The notes under the pieces: model-generated
The model's database searches: none
What the model saw: the letters and a program-made list of their open reading frames with translations, nothing else
What the model was told of the DNA's origin: nothing
Part shown: one piece after another, positions 1 to 7,572 of the stretch
How the letters are laid out: each line of letters starts with the position of its first letter
Position numbering within the stretch: the first letter of the stretch is position 1
Position numbers and translations under genes: made by a program
Assembly: GCA_937902125.1 (NCBI GenBank)
Contig: CALDIB010000038.1
Span: 1 to 39,491 of the forward strand
Length of the DNA stretch: 39,491 nucleotides
DNA from: an uncultured Treponema sp.
GTDB lineage: Bacteria; Spirochaetota; Spirochaetia; Treponematales; Treponemataceae
Direction of reading: 5' to 3'

Positions 1-22
1 GCTGTCATGGCGTAATATGATT

Positions 23-178
23 TTAGGCTCTACCCACACTTTTTGGAGAAGAGCCAACATACTTGTATGTCTGGGTGGAATATGCGTCCCAGTTATACAC
101 AGCCTTGTAGTTTGACGCGCAGCCGGCCAAGAACAACGAAAGGCCAGCGGCGCAAACAAAAGGTAAAAATCTATTCAT
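23..178 (-). pseudogene. Truncated second copy of the DUF4810 lipoprotein
   Basis: A 51-codon reading frame starts at the ATG at 178 behind a GGAGACC ribosome site. It encodes a lipoprotein signal ending in LAGC (Cys20). The mature start (YNWDAYSTQTYKY) lines up with the start of the full DUF4810 protein encoded at 1017-1385 (YKWSSYTKDTYDY). After about ten more residues the similarity ends and a TAA stop follows, whereas the full copy runs to 122 residues. The next frame stays open to the window edge, so a frameshift or a junction with unrelated DNA is possible. It sits at the tail of the CsgG/DUF799 operon. It looks like a decayed tandem duplicate, but a genuine 51-residue lipoprotein cannot be excluded. 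Confidence 0.6.
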
Positions 179-210
179 AACGGTCTCCAAATTTTGAGCG
201 AAATCCGCCA

Positions 211-255
211 ACAAAAAAAAATCGCCTCTCAAGTCCGCGTCAAATGTCGGAGGCG
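211..255 (-). terminator. Possible intrinsic terminator of the lipoprotein operon
   Basis: Read on the minus strand, CGCCTC pairs with GAGGCG across a 21-nt loop, and the stem is followed by A and nine T residues. It lies between the DUF799 gene and the truncated DUF4810 copy, so it may end or weaken the operon transcript. The large loop lowers confidence. Confidence 0.45.
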
Positions 256-283
256 CGGCTTGAAGTCGATTCGGATTTTTTAA

Positions 284-1012
284 CTAGTCGCTGACTCCCG
301 AAACTTTCGCCGAAGTCTTTATTGGGTTCACGCCGGACATGCTTTCTCCGTCGTTTCCAAATCCAGGGGAATACTTTCCATAAGGAATGTCTGAAAGAGT
401 CAGATAGTTGCAGCAACGAGCCACAGTGGTGTAGTCGGTGGCGGCAGTCTTCACGGCAGTTCCAACGGTGTCGGCCAAAAGGCCTACAAGTCCTAAGATT
501 CCGCCGCCAGAAAGGCCGGTCTTAAACGAGGTGTCGCAGTCAAAAGTTCCGGTCCTTCTATAAACGAATTCGCCGGTAGTTGTAGAGCGCAAGGCGTATT
601 CAACCGTGACATCTACATGGCCGCCAACAGGATGCTTTTGCCATTCAGTGATTGTGGTGAACAAAAGCAAGTCCGCGCCAAAGTTCTTCTTGAATCGCGT
701 CACGTTTCCTTCCAAAAACAACTCGGCGTCGTAGGCGGAATTTTCCTGCAAGGTGTTCATTGAAAGAAGGGCCGGATAAACATAGTAACCGTAGTTGGCG
801 AGCGCCGCCGGAAGCGTGTAATAAAAGTAGTCTTTGGCGTCAACATTGTTGGTCTTGTTTATAGGCGGCATTATCAAAATTGAGGCGGGCGGATTTTCGC
901 CGTAAAACTCAGGATAAGCCTCAGATTTTTTAACGCCTGAACCTGTCGCGCAAGAAAAAAGAATGGCCGAAAAAAGAACGGCCGAAAGCGACAAAAGAAA
1001 TTTGTTTTTCAT
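284..1012 (-). CDS. DUF799 / GNA1162-family lipoprotein
   Basis: A 242-residue predicted lipoprotein with signal peptide and lipobox LFSC (Cys21). The mature part begins with ILIMPPINKT and later has a GADLLLFTTITEW stretch, typical of the DUF799 family (GNA1162 of Neisseria). These are surface or outer-membrane lipoproteins with a fold related to the CsgG/TolB-N group and no firmly known biochemical role. A glycine-rich hydrophobic stretch (GGGILGLVGLLADTVG) lies around residues 168-185. The ATG at 1012 follows an AGAGG site and starts 4 nt after the DUF4810 stop. The family usually travels with DUF4810 and CsgG-like genes, as here, so the three probably form one envelope complex. Confidence 0.8.
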   Translation of the reverse strand: MKNKFLLSLSAVLFSAILFSCATGSGVKKSEAYPEFYGENPPASILIMPPINKTNNVDAKDYFYYTLPAALANYGYYVYPALLSMNTLQENSAYDAELFLEGNVTRFKKNFGADLLLFTTITEWQKHPVGGHVDVTVEYALRSTTTGEFVYRRTGTFDCDTSFKTGLSGGGILGLVGLLADTVGTAVKTAATDYTTVARCCNYLTLSDIPYGKYSPGFGNDGESMSGVNPIKTSAKVSGVSD

Positions 1013-1016
1013 GGCT

Positions 1017-1385
1017 CTACCTCTCTATCATTTTGATAACGCTGTCAACAAGAGGAGCGCTTTCAGGATAAAGTTCTTTTTCCTTAAGCAAAAATTTCTT
1101 TCCCTCTTGAACTCGGCCGGATTTGACCAACAAATAGCCGTAGTCGGCGCAAACTCCAGGGGGAACAGTCTCTCGAACAGTTCCCGTCTGATTGTCGATG
1201 ATCCACTGGTAAGTCTTTAGGACAGTCTCGATGCTGTCCTCCTCGCCGGACTTGATGTAATCGTAAGTGTCCTTGGTGTAGCTCGACCACTTATAAATCG
1301 ACGGCTGCCTTGTCGTCGTTGTGGCGCAGCTTGCGAAAAAGAGCGGAAGAAAAAGCGCCATTCCGACCCAAAGAATTTTTTTCAT
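1017..1385 (-). CDS. DUF4810 lipoprotein
   Basis: A 122-residue lipoprotein with lipobox FASC (Cys20). The mature part opens with a Y-K-W-x-x-Y motif and contains a helical, TPR-like stretch ending ...KELYPESAPLVDSVIKMI, matching the DUF4810 family. A GGAGG ribosome site precedes the ATG at 1385. It is the third gene of the CsgG-PEGA-DUF4810-DUF799 operon. DUF4810 proteins are small periplasm-facing partners of CsgG-type proteins; the function is not known and the complex is inferred from conserved neighbourhood. Confidence 0.8.
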   Translation of the reverse strand: MKKILWVGMALFLPLFFASCATTTTRQPSIYKWSSYTKDTYDYIKSGEEDSIETVLKTYQWIIDNQTGTVRETVPPGVCADYGYLLVKSGRVQEGKKFLLKEKELYPESAPLVDSVIKMIER

Positions 1386-1422
1386 AATTCCTCCTCTAAA
1401 ATACCTATATCAAAGTCCTTCT

Positions 1423-1830
1423 CTACGGAAGGCTTATAACTTTTGTCTGGCCGGCGGAAACAAAAATCTGAGTCCTTAAAACGCGGCGGCCTTCAAAAGA
1501 AATCTCAATCGTATGGGTTCCAGTGGCAATTTTGTAAGAAAATTCATTTTCGACAGCCCTGTTTTTTATTGAGTTGACTTCGGCATCAAAAGCCTCGTCT
1601 TCGTCAATCGCCACTTGAACCAAATGCAAGAACTCAGTCGCGCCTGACTTTGTGGAAGTCACTGTCTGATACTTGCTCTTGTCGCCCATAATTTCCAAGT
1701 AAGCCACGTTCTCAAGGCCTTGGCGAACAGTGGTGGCGCTCATGCAGGAAAAAAGCGCGGTTGAAAGAATCAAGGCCGCCGCCAACAGAGCCAAAGCCGC
1801 GAACGCGGAACGGAAAACAATCTTTTTCAT
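1423..1830 (-). CDS. Small lipoprotein with PEGA-like C-terminus
   Basis: A 135-residue lipoprotein. The signal peptide ends at LFSC (Cys29). The start is taken at the ATG at 1830, four to five bases after a GGAGG site that overlaps the TAG stop of the csgG-like gene. The longer frame reaching 1914 would run into that gene and is not needed. The last 40 residues (YKIATGTHTIEISFEGRRV...TQIFVSAGQTKVISL) look like a PEGA-type beta sandwich that packs against surface polymers. The middle is unassigned. It appears to be an extra member of the CsgG/DUF4810/DUF799 module. Confidence 0.65.
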   Translation of the reverse strand: MKKIVFRSAFAALALLAAALILSTALFSCMSATTVRQGLENVAYLEIMGDKSKYQTVTSTKSGATEFLHLVQVAIDEDEAFDAEVNSIKNRAVENEFSYKIATGTHTIEISFEGRRVLRTQIFVSAGQTKVISLP

Positions 1831-1838
1831 ACAGCCTC

Positions 1839-2780
1839 CTATTCCTTCTCTTGAATTATGTAGGCGCCAAGATTGTTCTTGTCCACCTTTCCGGTCAAAG
1901 TCACCATAGACCATTCGTTGACAGGATCCTCTCCGCCTGACATGACAACAGTCACGGCCCCAATGACAGTTCCAGGAAGCTCTATCATCATTCCTGTCTG
2001 AGGATTCTTGACTTTCTTTCCGCGAACAAGAACGTCAAAGGAATCTCCAACCCTTACGCCTTGGCTCTTTCCGCCTGAAATTATTACAGAATCGTCATCG
2101 ACCGAAAGAAAGTAACTTTTCCAAGGCCTGTCCATGCAGTTGTTCACGATGTTTTCGACCAACTGGCTTATGGCCGCGTCAATGGCCTTGTCGCTCAACG
2201 TCGCGTCAAAGCCCGCCTGTCCGCCCATGCCCAAAGTTGTCTTGGTCTGCGTTTCGGCCGTTCCTTCCGCCTCTTCTGAATAAATGATTTGTCCAGTGGA
2301 AACGTCAACCAAACGGATTGACACGCCGGCCTCGACTGTCTGCCTCTTTGTGCGGGAAACAAGGCCTGTCTCGCCGGTGTTCTTGCGGCCGTATTTTGTA
2401 AGGCTTCCGATTATAAGATAGTCCGCGCCTATTTTTTGAGCCGTGATTCCGTTCAAATTCTGCTCGGCGTTTATAAGCTCAAGGTCGCTTCGTTCCAATA
2501 GAATGAATTTTCCGCTTGCGGCGAGCTTGGCCGAAAGGATGTCAAGGGTCTGCTTTCCCAACGGGTCGTTTTCCTTGTCGTAAAAAGCCCCTTTTGCGTA
2601 AGTCGTCTCGTTTGAAAATCGGGCTATGGCGACCTTCCGCTTTAAGCTGTTTTCCTGAACAGTCTCGACGCTCTTAGCTTTTTGAGAAGATGGCGTTTCT
2701 TTCACTTTTTTAGCGGCGTTGGCCTGGGCGCATAATAAAAGCGCGGCCAAAACAACGCAAGCCGTCTTGTTGATTTTCAT
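1839..2780 (-). CDS. CsgG/HfaB-family envelope protein
   Basis: A 313-residue exported protein. The signal peptide has a normal cleavage site (AQANA-A) rather than a lipobox. Residues about 45-215 match the CsgG domain: KVAIARFSNET, LGKQTLDILSAKLAASGKF, LLERSDL, GADYLIIGSLTKYGR and VDVSTGQIIYSEEAEG. The C-terminal 100 residues form a separate beta-rich domain (SQGVRVGDSFDVL), as in many CsgG-like proteins of non-enteric bacteria. CsgG/HfaB proteins form outer-membrane export pores or holdfast anchors, so an outer-membrane-associated role with the downstream lipoproteins is inferred. First gene of the minus-strand operon, with a GGAGG site before the ATG. Confidence 0.8.
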   Translation of the reverse strand: MKINKTACVVLAALLLCAQANAAKKVKETPSSQKAKSVETVQENSLKRKVAIARFSNETTYAKGAFYDKENDPLGKQTLDILSAKLAASGKFILLERSDLELINAEQNLNGITAQKIGADYLIIGSLTKYGRKNTGETGLVSRTKRQTVEAGVSIRLVDVSTGQIIYSEEAEGTAETQTKTTLGMGGQAGFDATLSDKAIDAAISQLVENIVNNCMDRPWKSYFLSVDDDSVIISGGKSQGVRVGDSFDVLVRGKKVKNPQTGMMIELPGTVIGAVTVVMSGGEDPVNEWSMVTLTGKVDKNNLGAYIIQEKE

Positions 2781-2813
2781 AGTTCCTCCTTGCTAAAACC
2801 CAAAAATGTAATT

Positions 2814-2843
2814 ATTACTCAATTGTAGCATAATTACTCAATT
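2814..2843. promoter_or_regulatory. Direct-repeat operator over the csgG promoter
   Basis: The 11-mer ATTACTCAATT occurs at 2814-2824 and again at 2833-2843, 19 bp apart, about two helical turns. Each copy contains an AATT-N4-AATT dyad. The copies overlap the -10 and the spacer of the csgG-like promoter. The divergent XRE regulator starting at 2891 is the obvious candidate binder (inference). Confidence 0.55.
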
Positions 2844-2850
2844 AAGTCAA
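2822..2850 (-). promoter_or_regulatory. Promoter of the csgG-like lipoprotein operon
   Basis: On the minus strand TTGACT (2850-2845), a 17-bp spacer ending in TGC, and TACAAT (2827-2822) form a good sigma70 promoter with extended -10. The transcript would have a leader of roughly 35 nt with a strong Shine-Dalgarno site. Confidence 0.75.
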
Positions 2851-2874
2851 TTTTTTTATCAAAAAAACTCTTTA

Positions 2875-2883
2875 TGGTAAACT
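2875..2883 (+). promoter_or_regulatory. Extended -10 of the XRE regulator gene (leaderless type)
   Basis: TGG followed by TAAACT ends 7 nt before the ATG at 2891. No Shine-Dalgarno site is present, so the mRNA probably starts about one base before the start codon. Confidence 0.5.
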
Positions 2884-2890
2884 TAAAGCC

Positions 2891-3250
2891 ATGAGCCCTT
2901 TTTGGAAGAATGTTGAATTCATAATGGACAGCAAAGGAATTTCTTTTAAAGAATTGGCATTCGCGACAGGAATTCCCTACTCCACAATCACAAACGGAAA
3001 AAACAGAAAAGAAAGCCTGCCTTCAGTGGACAAGGGGTTGAAAATTTCAAAATTCCTGCAAGTTCCGCTAGAACAAATTTTAGGAGAGGAGGCGGCCGCC
3101 TTGCAGAAAAATTCAGACCACAGGCTGACAAGCGACGCAAAAAAAATTCAGTTGCACGACAAATACGCAAATCTGATAGAAGCCTTGGAAAAAATGAGCG
3201 GCGAAAACCGCATGGCCATAATCCGCCTTGCCGAATCCTTGAAATTTTAA
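2891..3250 (+). CDS. XRE-family helix-turn-helix regulator
   Basis: 119 residues. Residues about 5-62 form a Cro/CI-type helix-turn-helix (FKELAFATGIPYSTITNGKNRKES...VDKGLKISKFLQVPLEQILGE). The C-terminal half is charged and helical and may dimerise. No enzymatic or sensor domain is visible. It is divergent from the csgG-like operon, whose promoter carries two copies of an 11-mer, so local regulation is likely but unproven. The stop codon is followed within 90 bp by asnS, which has its own promoter. Confidence 0.8.
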   Translation: MSPFWKNVEFIMDSKGISFKELAFATGIPYSTITNGKNRKESLPSVDKGLKISKFLQVPLEQILGEEAAALQKNSDHRLTSDAKKIQLHDKYANLIEALEKMSGENRMAIIRLAESLKF

Positions 3251-3282
3251 TGTCTTGCCAGCAAAAACACGAGCGGCTCCCC

Positions 3283-3311
3283 TTGAAGTTCCGCCTTTTT
3301 TGCAGTATTAT
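3283..3311 (+). promoter_or_regulatory. asnS promoter
   Basis: TTGAAG (3283-3288), a 17-bp spacer and TATTAT (3306-3311) precede asnS. The mRNA leader would be about 22 nt and includes the AGAGG ribosome site at 3328-3332. Confidence 0.65.
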
Positions 3312-3339
3312 GTTCCATTATTTTTTTAGAGGAAAAAAA

Positions 3340-4791
3340 ATGGTTCCAGTCTTGATTAAGGATTTGCTCACAAGCGCCCCGGACAAAAGGAGCGTCACGG
3401 TTTGCGGTTGGGTTCGCACTGTTCGCGACTCAAAAAATTTGGTTTTTGTCCAAGTGAACGACGGAAGCTGCTTCGCCAACATTCAGCTCACCTTTGACCG
3501 CTCAAACCCTTCCGCCAACGCGGACGCGTCTAATATAGAAGAATCCCTCAAAAAGCTTAACACCGGAGCGTCAGTGCGCGCCCAGGGAATCTTGGTTCCC
3601 TCCCCCGCTTCCGGCCAAGCCGTTGAAGTGACTTTGGAAAAACTTGAAGTTTTGGGCGAATGTCCGCCGGAAGAATACCCCTTGCAAAAAAACAAGATGT
3701 CCATGGAATACCTTCGGGACAACGCGTACCTCCGCGCCAGGACAAACACCTTTGGCGCCGTATTCCGCGTGCGAAACCAAATGGCCTTTGCCGTGCATTC
3801 ATTTTTCCAGGAGCGGGGCTTTGTCTACATCAACGCGCCGGAAATCACTTGCTCGGACTGCGAAGGCGCGGGCGAGATGTTCCAAGTCACAACTCTTAGC
3901 TTGGAAAAAATTGCGGAGCTTGGCGTAAAGGCCGGAGCGGGCGGAATGAAAGTCGAGGACGCGCACAAAATCGTGGACTACTCCAAGGACTTCTTCGGAA
4001 AGAAGGCCTCGCTCACAGTCTCAGGCCAGCTGGAAGCCGAAACTTTGGCCACAGCCTTGAGCCGCGTCTACACTTTTGGCCCCACTTTCCGCGCCGAAAA
4101 TTCAAACACTCCCCGCCACTTGGCCGAGTTCTGGATGATCGAGCCTGAGATGGCCTTTTACGACCTTGACGACGACATGGACTTGCAGGAAGACTTCGTC
4201 AAATACCTTCTTAACTGGGCGCTCACAAAATGCCGCGCCGACTTGGAATTCTTTGACAAAAGAATCCAGCCAGGCCTCATCGCCCAACTTGAGCATGTGG
4301 CTAATTCCACCTTTGAAAGAATCACTTACACCGACGCCATAAAGGAATTGGAAAAACACGCCGACAAGTTTGAGTTCAAGCCCTATTGGGGCTGCGACAT
4401 CGCCACCGAGCACGAGCGCTATTTGACCGAACAAATCTTTAAAAAGCCGGTGATGGTTTACAACTATCCAAAGGAAATCAAGTCCTTCTACATGAAGCAA
4501 AACGACGACGGAAAAACCGTAAAGGCCTGCGACGTTTTGGTTCCCGGAATCGGCGAGCTTAACGGCGGTTCTGAGCGCGAGGAAGACTACGACAAGCTTT
4601 TGGCCGAAATCAAGAGGCGGGGAATGGACGAGTCGATTTACGACTGGTACCTAAAGCTCCGCAAGTTTGGAACGGTTCCCCATTCGGGATTTGGAATGGG
4701 CTTTGAGCGCCTTATCCGATACGTCACCGGAATGGAAAACATTCGCGACGTGATTCCCTATCCCCGCGCTCCAAAACTCGCCGACTTTTAG
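3340..4791 (+). CDS. asnS: Asparaginyl-tRNA synthetase
   Basis: A 483-residue class IIb aminoacyl-tRNA synthetase that charges tRNA-Asn with asparagine. The N-terminal OB-fold anticodon-binding domain (VTVCGWVRTVRDSKNLVFVQVNDGS) is followed by the class II core, with motif 2 (TFRAENSNTPRHLAEFWMIEPE) and motif 3 (GFGMGFERLIRYVTGMENIRDVIPYPR). The last stretch is diagnostic for AsnS over AspS. The frame is open back to 3250, but the start at 3340 fits the family length and has the AGAGG site. It heads an asnS-pyrG-GGDEF operon, with 8 nt to pyrG. Confidence 0.95.
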   Translation: MVPVLIKDLLTSAPDKRSVTVCGWVRTVRDSKNLVFVQVNDGSCFANIQLTFDRSNPSANADASNIEESLKKLNTGASVRAQGILVPSPASGQAVEVTLEKLEVLGECPPEEYPLQKNKMSMEYLRDNAYLRARTNTFGAVFRVRNQMAFAVHSFFQERGFVYINAPEITCSDCEGAGEMFQVTTLSLEKIAELGVKAGAGGMKVEDAHKIVDYSKDFFGKKASLTVSGQLEAETLATALSRVYTFGPTFRAENSNTPRHLAEFWMIEPEMAFYDLDDDMDLQEDFVKYLLNWALTKCRADLEFFDKRIQPGLIAQLEHVANSTFERITYTDAIKELEKHADKFEFKPYWGCDIATEHERYLTEQIFKKPVMVYNYPKEIKSFYMKQNDDGKTVKACDVLVPGIGELNGGSEREEDYDKLLAEIKRRGMDESIYDWYLKLRKFGTVPHSGFGMGFERLIRYVTGMENIRDVIPYPRAPKLADF

Positions 4792-4799
4792 GAGGCCTT

Positions 4800-6416
4800 A
4801 TGACCAAGTATATTTTCATCACAGGCGGAGTTGTTTCCGGTTTGGGAAAAGGAATCGCCGCGGCCTCCTTGGGCCTCATTTTAAAGAGCCGGGGCTACAA
4901 AGTGGTGAACCAAAAATTTGACCCATACTTGAACATAGACCCGGGCACCATGAATCCTTACCAGCACGGCGAAGTTTTTGTCACCGACGACGGAGCGGAA
5001 ACCGACTTGGACTTAGGCCACTACGAGCGCTTTACCGACGCAACTTTAAGCCAAAGCTCCAACACCACGGCCGGCCGCGTTTACCTTAGCGTCCTCAACA
5101 AGGAACGGGAAGGCGGCTTTCACGGCGGAACGGTTCAGGTAATTCCCAACATCACCGAAGAAATTTTGCGCCGAATGCTTCTTTCCACAAGCGAAACAGG
5201 CGCGGACATAATCATAACGGAAATCGGCGGAACGGTGGGCGACATTGAATCCCTTCCCTTTATGGAAGCCATTCGCCAAATGAAATACAAGGTGGGCGAG
5301 GAAAATTGCTGCTACATTCACTTGACCCTTGTTCCCTTTATGAAAAAAGCAGACGAGCTTAAGACAAAACCCACCCAGCACAGCGTGAAGGAATTGCAGG
5401 AATTGGGAATCAAGCCCGACGTCATAATGCTTCGAACAGAGCGCGCCATTGACCAAAACACCAGGGAGCGCTTGGCCGCCTTTTGCAACGTGGAGTCAAG
5501 CTGCGTGATTCAAAACTTAACGGCAAAGTCAATTTACGAAGTTCCCCTTCAAATGGAAAAGGAAGGCTTGGGCAAGGCCGTCTGCAAAGTCCTTGGCCTA
5601 AAGGAAAGCCAAACCCATTTGGAAGACTGGGCCAAAATGGTTGACCGCTTCAACAACCCCAAGCGCAAGGCGACCATCGCGCTGGTGGGAAAATACGTTG
5701 AGCTTCACGACGCCTACTTGTCGGTGGTGGAATCGCTGGTTCACGGCGGAATTCACAACGAGGCGGAAGTTGAAATAGATTGGGTTGACGCGGAACAACT
5801 TTCCGACGACAAGGCCGCTGCCGCCCGTCTAAAGAACGCCGACGGAATCATAGTTCCCGGCGGCTTTGGCGACCGGGGAATAGAAGGAATGATTAACGCC
5901 GCCAAATACGCGCGGACAAAAAAAGTTCCCTACTTTGGAATTTGCCTTGGAATGCAAATCTTGGTCATAGAATACGCAAGAAATGTTTTGGGCTTGGCGG
6001 GCGCCAACTCCACAGAAATGAACAAGGAAACGCCCTACCCTGTCATTGACTTGATGCCAGACCAAAACGGAAAAATTTTGGGCGGAACCTTGCGCCTTGG
6101 AAAATACGAATGCGCGGTGGCCGCCGGAACGCTGACCGAAAAGGCTTACGGCTCAAAGACAATTTGGGAGCGTCACCGCCACCGCTATGAGTTCAACAAC
6201 AAGTTCCGGGAAGACCTAAAAAAGGCCGGCTTGATTGTCGCGGGCGTAAACCCGGAACGGGACTTGGTTGAAATCTGCGAAGTTCCGGGAAATCCTTGGA
6301 TGGTTGGCGTTCAGTTCCACCCGGAATTCAAGAGCCGCCCCAACAAGGCAGGCCCCCTATTCCGTGACTTCATCGCCGCAGCTGTAAAACAAGGGGCGCC
6401 AAAGGTCAAAAACTAG
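4800..6416 (+). CDS. pyrG: CTP synthase
   Basis: 538 residues. Converts UTP to CTP using glutamine and ATP. The N-terminal synthetase domain opens with KYIFITGGVVSGLGKGI (P-loop). The C-terminal class I glutamine amidotransferase has the nucleophile motif GICLGMQ and the HPE of the triad (VQFHPEFKSRP). Full length for the family. A GGAGG site lies 4 nt before the ATG at 4800. Second gene of the operon after asnS. Confidence 0.97.
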   Translation: MTKYIFITGGVVSGLGKGIAAASLGLILKSRGYKVVNQKFDPYLNIDPGTMNPYQHGEVFVTDDGAETDLDLGHYERFTDATLSQSSNTTAGRVYLSVLNKEREGGFHGGTVQVIPNITEEILRRMLLSTSETGADIIITEIGGTVGDIESLPFMEAIRQMKYKVGEENCCYIHLTLVPFMKKADELKTKPTQHSVKELQELGIKPDVIMLRTERAIDQNTRERLAAFCNVESSCVIQNLTAKSIYEVPLQMEKEGLGKAVCKVLGLKESQTHLEDWAKMVDRFNNPKRKATIALVGKYVELHDAYLSVVESLVHGGIHNEAEVEIDWVDAEQLSDDKAAAARLKNADGIIVPGGFGDRGIEGMINAAKYARTKKVPYFGICLGMQILVIEYARNVLGLAGANSTEMNKETPYPVIDLMPDQNGKILGGTLRLGKYECAVAAGTLTEKAYGSKTIWERHRHRYEFNNKFREDLKKAGLIVAGVNPERDLVEICEVPGNPWMVGVQFHPEFKSRPNKAGPLFRDFIAAAVKQGAPKVKN

Positions 6417-6428
6417 AGCGGAGAATCG

Positions 6429-7517
6429 ATGCGTTTTTCAGTAAAAAAAGTTTTAGGAATTGAAAAGCCTCGCGACGACATTCAATTCATTTTGGATTGC
6501 GCCAACATAAGAAATTCCAGAGTCATTTCGATAATCATCATGATTATGGAAATAATATGCTTTGGAATCTCATTCAGCTTTGAAGTTCACTTGGACCCGT
6601 CCATCCCCAACAGCTGGATGTTCCACCATAGAATCGCCTACGTCACGCTCTTTACAGCCGCCGCCCAGCTTTTTTTGTATGTGATGACGCATCCTGCCGA
6701 GATGGGAAGATTCTCGCATAGGGCGTTGACCGTCAGAATCGGAATTTTCTTGACGACGCTTTCGGCCTTTGCGATTTACGTTTCAATCCTTGACTATGTC
6801 TTAAAGGAGCAGATTCTTGTATTCGTCACGCTGGAACTGCTCTTGGCCTGCATTTTCATGGTGCGTCCCATTTTCTCCGTCGCGCTCATCACGATTTCGT
6901 TTTGGTTTTTCTATTGGCTTATGGGCAAGGTTGCCGGAGTGAGCGCGGCGACAAACGTCAACTATCCGATTCTTTACGTCTTTTTTGTAATAGTGAACAT
7001 AGCGCGCTACTACCAATACCTTAAGGTCGCGCGACAAACCGTTATGAACCACGCGCTTGCCGAAAGCTTGCGCGAGTCCTCGCTTACCGACGCGCTGACA
7101 AAGCTCAAAAACCGCGCCGCGCTAAAATTGCGCTTTGAGGAGATGATAGGCTCCGAAATCACGTTGATGCTGACCGACATCGACGACTTTAAAAGCCACA
7201 ACGACAAATTTGGCCACGCGCGCGGCGACGAGCTTTTGGTTCGCTTTGCCCGCATCTTGCAGGCGGAGTTTGGCGCGGAAAACTGCTTCCGCTATGGCGG
7301 CGACGAATACATCGTTATGATTCCCCGCCTTTCCTCCGACGACTTTTTGACAAAAATCAAAAACTGCGCCGCCGCCATAAACGGCGACTTTACCTTTAGC
7401 GGCGGCCGCGCGTCCGGCCCGGTAAATTCCATCGACGACTTGGACGCCTTCATCAAAGCCGCCGACGAAAAGCTCTACCAAGCCAAGCGCGAGGGCAAGA
7501 ACAGGGTGCTGGGCTAG
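6429..7517 (+). CDS. Membrane diguanylate cyclase (GGDEF)
   Basis: 362 residues. About six transmembrane segments fill residues 30-200. A GGDEF domain follows from about 215, with DALTKLKNR, TDIDDFKSHNDKFGHARGDE and the active site RYGGDEY (GGDEY at 290-294). It should make cyclic di-GMP at the inner membrane. The five-residue-upstream RxxD inhibitory site is absent (the equivalent stretch reads GAEN). The periplasmic/membrane sensor part is a 6-TM module with no recognised family. The ATG follows a GGAG site 12 nt after pyrG, so it is probably co-transcribed with asnS-pyrG. Confidence 0.87.
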   Translation: MRFSVKKVLGIEKPRDDIQFILDCANIRNSRVISIIIMIMEIICFGISFSFEVHLDPSIPNSWMFHHRIAYVTLFTAAAQLFLYVMTHPAEMGRFSHRALTVRIGIFLTTLSAFAIYVSILDYVLKEQILVFVTLELLLACIFMVRPIFSVALITISFWFFYWLMGKVAGVSAATNVNYPILYVFFVIVNIARYYQYLKVARQTVMNHALAESLRESSLTDALTKLKNRAALKLRFEEMIGSEITLMLTDIDDFKSHNDKFGHARGDELLVRFARILQAEFGAENCFRYGGDEYIVMIPRLSSDDFLTKIKNCAAAINGDFTFSGGRASGPVNSIDDLDAFIKAADEKLYQAKREGKNRVLG

Positions 7518-7560
7518 CACCACTTGAACCGAGCCACTAGCAAAACAAAGCGAACTGTTG

Positions 7561-7566
7561 TATAAT
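7561..7566 (+). promoter_or_regulatory. guaA -10 element (leaderless type)
   Basis: A perfect TATAAT ends exactly 6 nt before the guaA ATG at 7573. No Shine-Dalgarno site is present and the -35 region is weak. Transcription is predicted to start on the A of the start codon. Confidence 0.65.
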
Positions 7567-7572
7567 GTATAA

